Assembly: GCA_021846365.1 (NCBI GenBank)
Contig: JAJZXC010000006.1
Location: 1 to 33,295 of the forward strand
DNA length: 33,295 nucleotides
From: Bacillota bacterium
Lineage (GTDB): Bacteria > Bacillota > Sulfobacillia > Sulfobacillales > Sulfobacillaceae
Direction: 5' to 3'
Shown piece by piece: positions 18,387 to 26,374 of the stretch. How positions within the stretch are numbered: position 1 is the first letter of the stretch; the number at the start of each line of letters is the position of its first letter. The notes below the pieces were generated by a model. The model was not told where the DNA came from. It did not search any database and saw only the letters and a list, made by a program, of their open reading frames with translations. A program made the position numbers and the translations under genes.

Positions 18387-19550
18387 ATGGTACGGATTGG
18401 ACTCCTGGGCTACGGCACCGTAGGGCAGGCATTTGCGGCCCTGGTAGCGAATCAGACACGTATTCCGGCGGAAATTGTGGTGGCCTTGGTGCGCAACCCA
18501 GACCGGCGCCGTGACGGCCCCCCGCTCACCCTCACCCAAGATCCTTCCCAAGTGGTGGACCGGCCCGACGTCGATCTGGTGGTGGACGTGATGGGCGGCA
18601 AGGAGCCCGCCCTGCCGTTGATGGTTCGGGCACTCAGCCACCGCAAGCCGGTAATTTCGGCCAACAAGGAGGTCATGGCCGAGCACGGATCGGAATTGGC
18701 CGAGTTGGCGCGGCGCTATGACGTCACTCTCGCCTACGAAGCAGCGGTCGGGGGTGGGATTCCGCTCTTGGAACCCCTGCTTACCCATTTCGCGGCCGCG
18801 CCGGTGACTGAAGTGGTCGGCATCCTTAACGGCACCACCAACTATATCCTGTCCCGGATGGAGTCCGGCGAAACGGTAAGTCGGGCCCTGTCTCACGCAC
18901 AGGCGTTAGGTTATGCCGAGTCGGATCCCGCGGCCGATTTGGACGGCACGGACGTCTTGCGCAAGTTAAGTTTGGTCATCGGGGCGCTGTTTGCTCCGGT
19001 CAAGAATTTAGACCAGATTCCCCGCTTGGGCCTGGACGACTATTTGCCGATGGTGATTCGCCGCGTGCGGGCGTGGGGATACCGCATCAAATTGCTGGCC
19101 CGGGCGACCCGGGATGGAGGGGCCCAAGTCTGGCCGACACTGGTTCCCGAAGGTCATCGTTTGGCGGCAATAAACGGGGTGCACAACGTGGTCGGAGTAG
19201 AGGTTTTCGGGCAATGGTTCTGGATGGAGGGGGCCGGAGCCGGTGGCCAGGCGACGGCCTTAAGTCTGTTGGCCGACCTCTACCGGGGTTACCGGTTCGG
19301 ATTTCGGGCCGGGCGGCTAGATTGGCCGACACCCCTTGAGACCCGCCCGCTGATCACTCCCTGGCTCGCCTTCGGCATCGATCCCGACCGTCCGCCGAGC
19401 CGATTTCACGGTCTTCCGGGAAGCATTGTCGAATCGGACTACATCGTCACCCCGCCTGCTGACCAACCGCAAATAGCTCGCTGGTTGTCCGACAACCCAG
19501 GCCTTATCGCCTATCCCCTGTTCAACGACAATCAGCAGGGTGGGCCTTAG
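18387..19550 (+). CDS. hom: Homoserine dehydrogenase
   Basis: A 387-aa NAD(P)H-dependent enzyme reducing aspartate semialdehyde to homoserine on the way to threonine and methionine. The nucleotide-binding motif GYGTVG is at residues 8-13. KPVISANKEVMAEHG, AYEAAVGGGIPLL and the signature NGTTNYIL follow, with DPAADLDGTDVLRKL contributing substrate-binding and catalytic acidic residues. ATG 18387 is chosen because it starts directly with the dinucleotide fold and follows GAGGAAC; an upstream ATG would add 29 unrelated residues. The protein is about 45 residues shorter than the Bacillus enzyme and its C-terminus does not resemble a complete ACT domain, so feedback by threonine may be missing or altered. 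The gene is alone on the plus strand and converges on sspF. Confidence 0.95.
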   Translation: MVRIGLLGYGTVGQAFAALVANQTRIPAEIVVALVRNPDRRRDGPPLTLTQDPSQVVDRPDVDLVVDVMGGKEPALPLMVRALSHRKPVISANKEVMAEHGSELAELARRYDVTLAYEAAVGGGIPLLEPLLTHFAAAPVTEVVGILNGTTNYILSRMESGETVSRALSHAQALGYAESDPAADLDGTDVLRKLSLVIGALFAPVKNLDQIPRLGLDDYLPMVIRRVRAWGYRIKLLARATRDGGAQVWPTLVPEGHRLAAINGVHNVVGVEVFGQWFWMEGAGAGGQATALSLLADLYRGYRFGFRAGRLDWPTPLETRPLITPWLAFGIDPDRPPSRFHGLPGSIVESDYIVTPPADQPQIARWLSDNPGLIAYPLFNDNQQGGP

Positions 19551-19558
19551 GCCCACCC
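19538..19558. terminator. Bidirectional hairpin between hom and sspF
   Basis: Nine perfectly paired bases (GGGTGGGCC / GGCCCACCC) with a TTA loop; the hom stop codon lies in the loop region. It sits between two convergent genes and can act on both strands. Neither side has a U-tract. Confidence 0.6.
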
Positions 19559-19567
19559 GAGGGGTTG

Positions 19568-19735
19568 CTACTGTTTCAGTTGCTCCTCAGCCATTCGGAT
19601 CGCTTCTCGAACCAGGTTGCCGCACTCACGGGCAGGAACACCGCCCCACCCCTGTCGACGGACAATTTCCGAAACCCCCAACCGCTCGCCAAGCTTCCGC
19701 TTCATGGCGTCTGACATCAACTTGGCCAGTGCCAT
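19568..19735 (-). CDS. sspF: Small acid-soluble spore protein, SspF type
   Basis: A 55-aa spore protein that resembles Bacillus SspF, a minor alpha/beta-type DNA-binding spore protein, in its order of segments: LMSDAMKRKLGERLGV, then RRQGWGGVPARECGNLV, then REAIRMAEEQLKQ. Such proteins coat and protect spore DNA. The usual K-x-E-I/V-A segment around the GPR protease cleavage site reads KRKLGERLG here, so it is divergent. The ATG overlaps the stop of the lytic transglycosylase gene by one base (TGATG), pointing to translational coupling; GGGGGG lies just upstream. It is the last gene of the polA operon and the best evidence that this organism forms endospores. It is too short for many gene finders. 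Confidence 0.85.
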   Translation of the reverse strand: MALAKLMSDAMKRKLGERLGVSEIVRRQGWGGVPARECGNLVREAIRMAEEQLKQ

Positions 19736-20334
19736 CACCCCCCACGCCCATTATGCGTCGTCCGGGGGATTCCATACGTCAGCCGATACCAGCGGCGGTA
19801 ACGCAACACGCGAGCGACAAAGTAGCGTGTCTCCGGATAGGGAATGGAGTTGCCGTTCCGACTGTGAAACGTTAACCGTCGCTGCGTAATCCACCCGTCG
19901 GTCACGGCGGGACCGCTGTTGTACGCGGCCAGCGCCAGGACCGGGTTGTTGGCATAGCGCCCTAACAGGTAGGCCAGAAACCACGATCCCAATGCAATAT
20001 TTTGCTCCGGATTGGCTAGATTGAGCTGAGCCGTGGGCAGTCCTCCTCCGTGCTGACGAATCCAGCGTGCGGTTGTCGGCATGATCTGCATGAGTCCGAC
20101 CGCTCCCCGGTCGCTGACGGCGTCGGTGCGATAGCCGCTTTCCACCCGAATGACCGCGGCGACCAGCGCCGGATCGAGCGCGTATTTACGAGCTTGAGAC
20201 TGTATGATGTTGGCGTAGGGAAACGGCAACAGGATATGCAAACCAACCCAGGCCAACCACGCAACCAGGGCCAGAACCAGGGCCAGCTCGATTAGCCGCC
20301 GTCGGCTTGCGCGGAGTCTAAACCGTCCAGCCAT
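19735..20334 (-). CDS. Membrane-anchored lytic transglycosylase (SLT domain)
   Basis: A 199-aa protein with one N-terminal membrane anchor (ALVLALVAWLAWVGLHILL, about residues 17-36) and a soluble lytic transglycosylase domain. Glu65 in IRVESGY is the catalytic acid. GAVGLMQIMP, NIALG and ALAAYNSGP are the other family motifs, in the usual order. It cleaves peptidoglycan outside the membrane with formation of anhydro-muramic ends. The ATG follows GGTGGAGG and overlaps the 3' end of coaE by 43 bases. Its place between coaE and a spore protein gene suggests growth or sporulation wall remodelling, as for homologues next to coaE in other Firmicutes. Confidence 0.93.
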   Translation of the reverse strand: MAGRFRLRASRRRLIELALVLALVAWLAWVGLHILLPFPYANIIQSQARKYALDPALVAAVIRVESGYRTDAVSDRGAVGLMQIMPTTARWIRQHGGGLPTAQLNLANPEQNIALGSWFLAYLLGRYANNPVLALAAYNSGPAVTDGWITQRRLTFHSRNGNSIPYPETRYFVARVLRYRRWYRLTYGIPRTTHNGRGG

Positions 20335-20915
20335 ACCGCCTCCACCTCACGTTTCAGTTGACCATAAGACCCCGTATTGTTGATCACCCGATGCGCCCGC
20401 GTCAGTTTGGCCGCCAGGGGCAACTGGGCGGCGATGCGCCGCTCCGCGTCGTCGCGGCTAAGACCGTCGCGGGCCATGATGCGGCGGCGTTGTTGTTCAC
20501 GAGTGACATAAACCACCCACATCTCATTTACTTCCACGTCCCACCCGTTTTCGACCAACAACGGAATGTCGATGACCGCCAAGCGGCCACCTGCCCCTTC
20601 CCATTGCTCGAGCATGTCATACAACTGACCGCGAACTAGGGGATGAATGAGGTCGTCTACTCGGCGACGCACACCCGGATCCAAGAAGATACGGCGGCCG
20701 AGCTTGCGGCGCATCAGATCTCCCGAGGTCGTGAGTACGGGCCAGCCAAATTCTTCCCGTAGCGCCCTCCATCCCGGTCTGCCCCGTGCTTCGAGTTGGT
20801 GAACGATGGCGTCAGCGTCGATCACAAAAGCCCCTCGCTCGCGTAAGATGCTGGCCACCGACGACTTTCCGCTGCCAATGCCCCCCGTCAAACCAACCCG
20901 CCATAATCCGGCCAT
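20292..20915 (-). CDS. coaE: Dephospho-CoA kinase
   Basis: A 207-aa P-loop kinase for the last step of coenzyme A synthesis, phosphorylating the ribose 3'-OH of dephospho-CoA. The Walker A motif GGIGSGKS is at residues 11-18, with Lys17. DADAIVHQLE and the IDIPLLVENGW segment are family landmarks, followed by the lid region REQQRRRIMARDGLSRDDAERRI in two parts. ATG 20915 is chosen: it starts directly with the P-loop domain, has GAAGGGG upstream and lies 2 bases after the stop of the preceding gene. An upstream in-frame start would run 29 codons into that gene. Position after mutM and polA is common in Firmicutes. Confidence 0.95.
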   Translation of the reverse strand: MAGLWRVGLTGGIGSGKSSVASILRERGAFVIDADAIVHQLEARGRPGWRALREEFGWPVLTTSGDLMRRKLGRRIFLDPGVRRRVDDLIHPLVRGQLYDMLEQWEGAGGRLAVIDIPLLVENGWDVEVNEMWVVYVTREQQRRRIMARDGLSRDDAERRIAAQLPLAAKLTRAHRVINNTGSYGQLKREVEAVWLDGLDSAQADGG

Positions 20916-20917
20916 CT

Positions 20918-22219
20918 CTACCCCTTCAGTCGGACCGAAGACCACTTTAACTGCCCGTCGGGAAATAACGCTGAAGTCTTGACCCTGGGCGACTCGAGCC
21001 AAAACACCGACGGGCGCACCAAGGTCACCGCCAGTGAGCGGGAAAAGCGGGAATTATCCCCGATGTAGGCGTCAATCCTCCCCCCGCCCGCCAGCTTGGT
21101 CAGCTGGCGGGCGGTAGTCAGCCGAACCGACACCAACGGCTGGCGCGCGCTCAACGCCCGGGCCAAAGCGACCGCCATCGGGTTGCTCGTATTCACCCAA
21201 ATCGTCATCGGCCGATTATTGGGCATTCCTCGCGGCCAGGCCCGGGCCATGGCTCTTGCCTTGGTGCTGAAGGCATCGGCCACCCAACTAGCGATGGACA
21301 GTCGACGGTAGGCGGAAATTCTCGTAGCGCTGCGCCGATAATAAAGACTCACCGTCCCCGGCTGGTTAAATACACGCAGGTCGACAAGCCAGCGGGCTTT
21401 CAACTCGTGCACCGCCAGCGGAGAGACGGGGGCGGCGTCGAGCAGGCCGTTCACCACGCTAAGCCATGCCTCTCGGGGCTTGGGATATTCCACCAACTCA
21501 ATTTCGCTAGGGGTCCCCGCCCCCAGCTGACGACTACCCACGCGGGTGAATACAAGATGGTCACCCGGTGTCCACTGTGCGAGCTTCCACCCTCCGGTGC
21601 CGATCAGATTGGTTAACTGCCAGTTCTGCCCTCCCTGAATCTGATCTCGGACGGGCACGATGGATAAGGCGGGATTGGCCAATCCGTGCAGGAACGCCGT
21701 GAAATTGCCGCCCGTCAGTTGGATGGTCAGCCGACGGCGGCCAGCGGTCGCAACACCGCTGAGCACCCGGGTCCGACCCGCAATGACGGCGCTTGCCCCG
21801 CCAACCGGACTCAAAAGCTGGCGCGCGAGCGCAGAGCCAACCACCGGCCACAGCGGTCTGGCGAGCGCCTGGGCCACCATGGCGGCTGTGAGCGGCTGCC
21901 CATTGACGGTGGCAGCCCGGGTCAAGGTAATCGCCACCGTGTTTTTGTTCACTGTGACCGTACGCGCCAGGCCGGGAATCACTTGCCCGACAGAACTGAC
22001 GTTAAGCAGGGCCTGAAAAACGTTGTCGGTAACCGCCCGCTCGGCGGGATGATTGGCCAGGGCGGGGTCTAAGCTTGCGGGATTGCCGTAAATCGCCAAA
22101 CTGAACGACCTCGTCGTCCCTGCCGGTGCCGTTCCGGAAGGAAGCGCGTGAGGTCGGACCAAGGCCGAAATCATCAGCGCCATCGTTGCCAGGATCCACG
22201 GCCACAACCGTTTGTGCAT
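20918..22219 (-). CDS. Extracellular solute-binding protein, family 5-like
   Basis: A 433-aa exported protein with a signal sequence (WPWILATMALMISALV) and a family 5 (peptide/nickel-type) binding fold. LAIYGNPASLDPALANHPAERAVTDNVFQALLN-like sequence at about residues 40-75 is the characteristic start, followed by a VIPGLARTVTVN and ITLTRAATVNGQPLTAAMV region. It has no lipobox cysteine, so anchoring would be by an uncleaved signal or by none. No permease or ATPase genes accompany it, so it is an orphan for transport. The ATG directly follows the stop of the 63-aa gene (TAGATG). It is shorter than most family 5 proteins (500-550 aa) and may have taken on a sensory or wall-related role. Confidence 0.7.
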   Translation of the reverse strand: MHKRLWPWILATMALMISALVRPHALPSGTAPAGTTRSFSLAIYGNPASLDPALANHPAERAVTDNVFQALLNVSSVGQVIPGLARTVTVNKNTVAITLTRAATVNGQPLTAAMVAQALARPLWPVVGSALARQLLSPVGGASAVIAGRTRVLSGVATAGRRRLTIQLTGGNFTAFLHGLANPALSIVPVRDQIQGGQNWQLTNLIGTGGWKLAQWTPGDHLVFTRVGSRQLGAGTPSEIELVEYPKPREAWLSVVNGLLDAAPVSPLAVHELKARWLVDLRVFNQPGTVSLYYRRSATRISAYRRLSIASWVADAFSTKARAMARAWPRGMPNNRPMTIWVNTSNPMAVALARALSARQPLVSVRLTTARQLTKLAGGGRIDAYIGDNSRFSRSLAVTLVRPSVFWLESPRVKTSALFPDGQLKWSSVRLKG

Positions 22220-22411
22220 CTAGATCGCTTGCCCGGGAACTTTTTGGACTTGGGCCGGAGTCAACTCCTGCTCACTAATCAAGTCGATCTTGATCTTGCC
22301 GTCAAGTGGCACCACAGACAGCTCCCCACGCACCCGAAATTGATTCCAGATCAGATCAACGACCTCATCGGCCGCATTTTGATTGTCCACCATCCAGCTT
22401 ATCTTCTGCAT
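22220..22411 (-). CDS. 63-aa protein of unknown function between mutM and the binding protein
   Basis: I do not recognise this family. The product is 63 aa, acidic in its first half (NAADEVVDLIWNQF) and ends in a short amphipathic part (LISEQELTPAQVQKV). ATG 22411 is chosen because a strong GGGGGAGG lies 9 bases upstream; an open frame continues further upstream but only inside mutM. Its stop abuts the ATG of the solute-binding protein gene, so translation is probably coupled. No membrane segment or cysteine is present. Confidence 0.7.
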   Translation of the reverse strand: MQKISWMVDNQNAADEVVDLIWNQFRVRGELSVVPLDGKIKIDLISEQELTPAQVQKVPGQAI

Positions 22412-22442
22412 GTTCTGTCGCCTCCCCCTGGTCCATCGCGTC

Positions 22443-23279
22443 TTAGACCGGATCTCTCGTGCTCCCTGGCTGACAGCGCGGGCAAAAGTGACTCGTTCTC
22501 CCCTGCACCACTTCGCTAGCAACCATCGCTCCGCACCGTCGGCAAGGTTTGCCCGCCTGGCCATAGACGTTGAGATAGGCCTGATTTTCTCCCGGGCGGC
22601 CAAGGCCGTCTACGTAATCGGAAAATGACGTGCCCCGATGCTGGATGCCGTTCCTGAGCACCCGCCGTATACTGCGGACCAACCGCACCATATCCTCCCG
22701 CTTAAGGGTCCCGGCGGCGGTGCGGGGATGTATCCGGCTCAAGAACAGAGCCTCATCGGCATAAATGTTGCCTAAGCCCGCCACCACCGCCTGGTCCAAC
22801 AACAGCGCCTTGATGGGCGCTCGCCGATCACTCAGCCGGCTATATAGATAGGCACCGGTAAAGCGGCGGTCCATCGGCTCTTGGCCTAGGCGGTGGTCCA
22901 GGCTCGCTCGCTCATCTAGCCATCCAACCCGGCCAAACCGACGCGGGTCGCAAAGACGGAGATCCACGTCGCCGAAGGCGACTTCCAGATGGGTGTGCGG
23001 ACGCAACACCTCTCCGGGTCGATTCAAAGTGAGCCGTCCGCTCATTCCCAAATGAATGACCAGCCATCCGCCCTCCTGCCACCCCAGCAACAAATACTTG
23101 CCCCGCCGATCCGTCCGCACTAAACGTTGACCGCTCAATCGACCTTGCAAGGCCGATGCATCCATTTCCCCCAATTTTACCATGCGGGGATCAAGATGCC
23201 GAACCTCGGTGACACGACGACCCAACACCCCCGCCTCCAGGTGGCGACGGATGGTTTCCACTTCCGGCAATTCAGGCAT
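22443..23279 (-). CDS. mutM: Formamidopyrimidine-DNA glycosylase
   Basis: A 278-aa bifunctional base-excision repair enzyme that removes 8-oxoguanine and ring-opened purines and nicks the DNA. The N-terminal MPELPEVETI holds the catalytic proline and glutamate. Lys61 in DRRGKYLLL contacts the DNA. The helix-two-turn-helix segment contains LDQAVVAGLGNIYADEALF. The C-terminal zinc finger reads CRRCG ... CPRCQ. Length is normal. It overlaps the 3' end of polA by 8 bases, so both are made from one message and act in the same repair pathway. Confidence 0.97.
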   Translation of the reverse strand: MPELPEVETIRRHLEAGVLGRRVTEVRHLDPRMVKLGEMDASALQGRLSGQRLVRTDRRGKYLLLGWQEGGWLVIHLGMSGRLTLNRPGEVLRPHTHLEVAFGDVDLRLCDPRRFGRVGWLDERASLDHRLGQEPMDRRFTGAYLYSRLSDRRAPIKALLLDQAVVAGLGNIYADEALFLSRIHPRTAAGTLKREDMVRLVRSIRRVLRNGIQHRGTSFSDYVDGLGRPGENQAYLNVYGQAGKPCRRCGAMVASEVVQGRTSHFCPRCQPGSTRDPV

Positions 23280-25830
23280 GGGGAGCCTCCTCCACGACGG
23301 GAGACATGTGTTCCCAATCGAGTCCGTGTTTGCCTTCCACCACTAGGGGCACGCTGAGGGAAAGCACGGAGACCATGTGCAAGCGGGCCATGGCCATTAA
23401 GTCGGGCTCCTCGCTGGGCACCGCATCCCAGATCAACTCGTCGTGAACCTGCAGCGTCAGCTTAGATTGCCATCGGCGGTCGTTATGCATTTCGCGCCAG
23501 ATGGCTACCATGGCCGTCTTAATCAGGTCGGCCGCACTCCCCTGAATTACCGTGTTGATCGCCATCCGCTCGGCAACCTGCCGGCGGACACGATTCTGGT
23601 GAGAAATGTCGGGCAGCATTCGCCTCCGGCCTAAGATGGTGGTCACGAACCCTTGGGCCCGAGCGTCGGCCAACACGGCGTCAAAGTACGCCTTCAAACT
23701 CGGGTAGCGCGCATAGTAACGACGAATGTAATCTTCCGCTTCGTGTTGGGCGACCCCCGTGTCGCGAGCCAGTCCGTACCCTGAAATCCCGTAAATAATG
23801 CCAAAGTTGATGGCTTTGGCCCGATTGCGCCAGGTGCTGTCCACCTCCGCCAAGGGGATGTTGAACATTTCGGACGCGGTGCGCCGATGGATGTCTTCCC
23901 CTTCCCGAAAGGCTTGAATCAACCGTTCGTCTTCCGACAAGTGGGCGAGCATGCGCAATTCGATTTGCGAATAGTCCGCTGCCACCAGGATGTTGCCGGG
24001 CGAGGGCTTAAACACGCCCCGCACCCGACGGCCCATCGGCTCGCGGACAGGGATATTCTGCAAGTTGGGATTGCTAGACGACAAACGCCCGGTTGCGGTT
24101 CCGGTCTGGTGGAAGGTCGTGTGCAGTTTCTCGTCCTCGTCCACCAGGTCGATAATTCCGTCCACATAGGTGCCCTTAATCTTGCTAAGCTGCCGAAACT
24201 CCAGGATCTTCTCCACGATAGGGTGCTCGTTGCGCAACTTTTCCAAGGTATCCGCGTCCGTCGAGTAGCCGGTCTTGGTTCGCTTCCCTGACGGCAACTG
24301 CAAGCGCCCAAATAGCACGTCGGCGAGTTGTCGAGGCGACTGAATGTTGAATGGTTCTTTGGCCAGTGCATGGATCTCGGCTTCGAGAGTACGCAGTTGG
24401 TCTTCGCATTCCTGCCCCAGGGTGCGCAATTGCTCCACGTCGACATGAATACCAGTGGCTTCCATGGCCGCCAAGATGGGAATCAATGGCATCTCCACTT
24501 CCCGATACAGACGCGACAAGCCCAGAGCTTGCACGTCGCGGGCTTGTCGCGATAAGAGCTCTGCGATCGCCAAGATACGCCGCACGGGGTCCTGACCAAC
24601 CTCCAGCCCAAAGCGGTCGGCAACCTGATCCAAGGAATAGGCCTTGGCTTCCGAGTTCAGCAAATACGCCTGAATCTCGCCGTCCTCGACAAAACGGACT
24701 TCTTTGGCCTGATCGCCCAGAGCGCGCAGCATTTCCTTGCTTCCCCACCCGGCAAATCGGGCGCGGGGCCACGCTCCCTGCCAGCGCGTCACTCGGTCCC
24801 CGCTCAACATCAGCCACTGGTTGGCCTTCACCGCGTCCACCACGACCAAGTCCCCATCGTTAACCCGGAATTGGTCGGCAGGCGTCTCGCCAACCGCGGG
24901 CGGAGACCACGCGGCGGCGCCTTCTGGGCGAGTGGGTTCCGTCACCGCCGCTACCGTCGCCTCGCTGAACTGCCGGATACGGCGTTGGATGGATTGCATG
25001 CCCATGGCGACCAAAAATTCCTCAAGGGCAGGGTTGGGCTCGAGCTGATACGGTTCGTCGGCTTCAGGCCAGTCCATCGGAACACTAGACACGATGGTGG
25101 CCAACAGGCGCGACTGTAACGCTGCGTCGCGCTGGTTAGCGAGCGCCTTGACCCATCTCGGGTTGTCAATCTCGTCCAGGTGGGCATAGATCTCGTCGAG
25201 ACTGCCATATTGCCCGAGAAGCGCACAGGCCGATTTTTCCCCGATTCCAACCACACCCCGAATGTTGTCGGAGGAATCGCCCATCAATCCCTTCAGATCC
25301 GGAACTTGAGCTGGCCTAACCCCAAGTTTGGCCACCGTCTTTTCGGCATCCATCGCCTCCCAAGCGCTGATGCCCGCTCGGGTGGTCAAGTAAACGGTAA
25401 TCGACGGCCCAACCGTTTGCAGCAAGTCACGGTCACCAGTGACGATTTCGGTGTCGTAGCCCCGCTCGACGCCCATTTGAGCCAACGTGCCCAGCACGTC
25501 ATCCGCTTCGTAGCCGGGTACGGCCACCCTCGGCACATGCAGGAAATCTAACAGTTGCTCCACCAGCGGAACCTGGCGACGAAATTCGTCGGGGGTTTGC
25601 GAACGCGTTCCCTTGTATTGTTCGTAGATTTGATGGCGAAATGTGGGCCGCGGAGCATCAAACACCACCACCACACGCTGCGGACGCCGCTCCGCCAGCA
25701 TCTTGAGCAACATCCCGGCGAAGCCGAAGAGTGCGCCGGTGGGGGTGCCTTCGCGGTTGGTAAGGGGGGGCAAGGCATGATAAGCTCGAAATAATAAACT
25801 GTGACCATCCACTAATAATTGCCGCGACAT
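23272..25830 (-). CDS. polA: DNA polymerase I
   Basis: An 852-aa family A polymerase for repair and Okazaki-fragment maturation. The N-terminal 5'-3' exonuclease domain shows LLVDGHSLLFRAYHALPPL, YEADDVLGTLA and TGDRDLLQ. The middle domain lacks the D-x-E and other acidic residues of a proofreading exonuclease (VVVDAVKANQ in the place of motif I), so 3'-5' activity is probably absent. Polymerase motif A is VAADYSQIELRMLAHL, motif B is RAKAINFGIIYG, motif C is QVHDELIWD. ATG 25830 follows GGAGG at a suitable distance; an upstream start would add 13 unrelated residues. It is the first gene of the minus-strand operon ending with sspF. Confidence 0.97.
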   Translation of the reverse strand: MSRQLLVDGHSLLFRAYHALPPLTNREGTPTGALFGFAGMLLKMLAERRPQRVVVVFDAPRPTFRHQIYEQYKGTRSQTPDEFRRQVPLVEQLLDFLHVPRVAVPGYEADDVLGTLAQMGVERGYDTEIVTGDRDLLQTVGPSITVYLTTRAGISAWEAMDAEKTVAKLGVRPAQVPDLKGLMGDSSDNIRGVVGIGEKSACALLGQYGSLDEIYAHLDEIDNPRWVKALANQRDAALQSRLLATIVSSVPMDWPEADEPYQLEPNPALEEFLVAMGMQSIQRRIRQFSEATVAAVTEPTRPEGAAAWSPPAVGETPADQFRVNDGDLVVVDAVKANQWLMLSGDRVTRWQGAWPRARFAGWGSKEMLRALGDQAKEVRFVEDGEIQAYLLNSEAKAYSLDQVADRFGLEVGQDPVRRILAIAELLSRQARDVQALGLSRLYREVEMPLIPILAAMEATGIHVDVEQLRTLGQECEDQLRTLEAEIHALAKEPFNIQSPRQLADVLFGRLQLPSGKRTKTGYSTDADTLEKLRNEHPIVEKILEFRQLSKIKGTYVDGIIDLVDEDEKLHTTFHQTGTATGRLSSSNPNLQNIPVREPMGRRVRGVFKPSPGNILVAADYSQIELRMLAHLSEDERLIQAFREGEDIHRRTASEMFNIPLAEVDSTWRNRAKAINFGIIYGISGYGLARDTGVAQHEAEDYIRRYYARYPSLKAYFDAVLADARAQGFVTTILGRRRMLPDISHQNRVRRQVAERMAINTVIQGSAADLIKTAMVAIWREMHNDRRWQSKLTLQVHDELIWDAVPSEEPDLMAMARLHMVSVLSLSVPLVVEGKHGLDWEHMSPVVEEAPHA

Positions 25831-25934
25831 CAATCGTCCGCCTCCACCCCAGTGATTTTGGCTGCCCACCTAGTTTGCATCCCTATTTTAAATGGTAGCA
25901 AATCAAAAAGCTCCACGGTAGAGTGTTCCTCGAT

Positions 25935-26078
25935 TTAACTCTCAGCCGAATCCAACCGTGGCTTGACCCCGGTAATGCTTTCCAGCAACTCGCGCCCTGC
26001 TATAGGAGGCGGCTGATCGGGGAAAGCCGACCAGGCGGCTAAGGTGAACTGACGGCGCCAGTGGTACCGAACCTTCCG
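25935..26078 (-). pseudogene. C-terminal fragment of a transposase-like protein
   Basis: A 47-codon frame between a TAG (26079-26081) and a TAA (25935-25937) has protein-like composition, with pieces RKVRYHWRRQFTLAAWSAF and ELLESITGVKPRLDSAES. It has no start codon of its own with a ribosome binding site. It looks like the tail of a larger transposase, but I cannot name the family. It could also be a chance open stretch. Confidence 0.35.
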
Positions 26079-26278
26079 CTATCGGTCGACTCCGGCGGTG
26101 AGGCTGCCATTGCTTGCCGGCGGCGCGCAATCACTGCCGACGGACTGTCCCAACTGATGCGTGATAATGCCCCGCCGTTCAGAACGGAGACACCAGGCGA
26201 AAGTTTTCCGCGCATCTTTCGGCTGGCCGAATTTCGCGGTATGATTAATGAGTGTTTGCCATTTGAAAATTGGATATC

Positions 26279-26309
26279 CTGGCGGTTGTCTCCCGCCAGC
26301 GGGGGAGAC
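26279..26309 (+). promoter_or_regulatory. Two mutually exclusive hairpins before a short reading frame
   Basis: CTGGCGG (26279-26285) pairs with CCGCCAG (26293-26299), while GTCTCCC (26288-26294) pairs with GGGAGAC (26303-26309). The two stems share bases and cannot form together. The second stem includes the GGGGGAG ribosome binding site of the 19-codon frame at 26315-26374. Confidence 0.4.
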
Positions 26310-26314
26310 GTAAA

Positions 26315-26374
26315 ATGTATCTCATCGTCACCAAAAGACGTTCAAACCCGCGAACATCTGCCGACCACCTCTAA
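26315..26374 (+). CDS. Possible 19-aa leader peptide or transposase start remnant
   Basis: ATG follows GGGGGAG at a spacing of 9 bases, and the frame reads MYLIVTKRRSNPRTSADHL before TAA. The first residues resemble the N-terminus of IS1634-type transposases, so it may be a decayed insertion sequence. Alternatively it is a leader peptide controlled by the overlapping hairpins just upstream. Nothing downstream for 570 bases is an intact gene, which favours the relic. Confidence 0.3.
   Translation: MYLIVTKRRSNPRTSADHL

Noticed and set aside
26055-26075. T-box-like GTGGTACCG
   Set aside because: It is only a partial match, lacks the rest of the T-box, and lies within the transposase-like fragment on the other strand.
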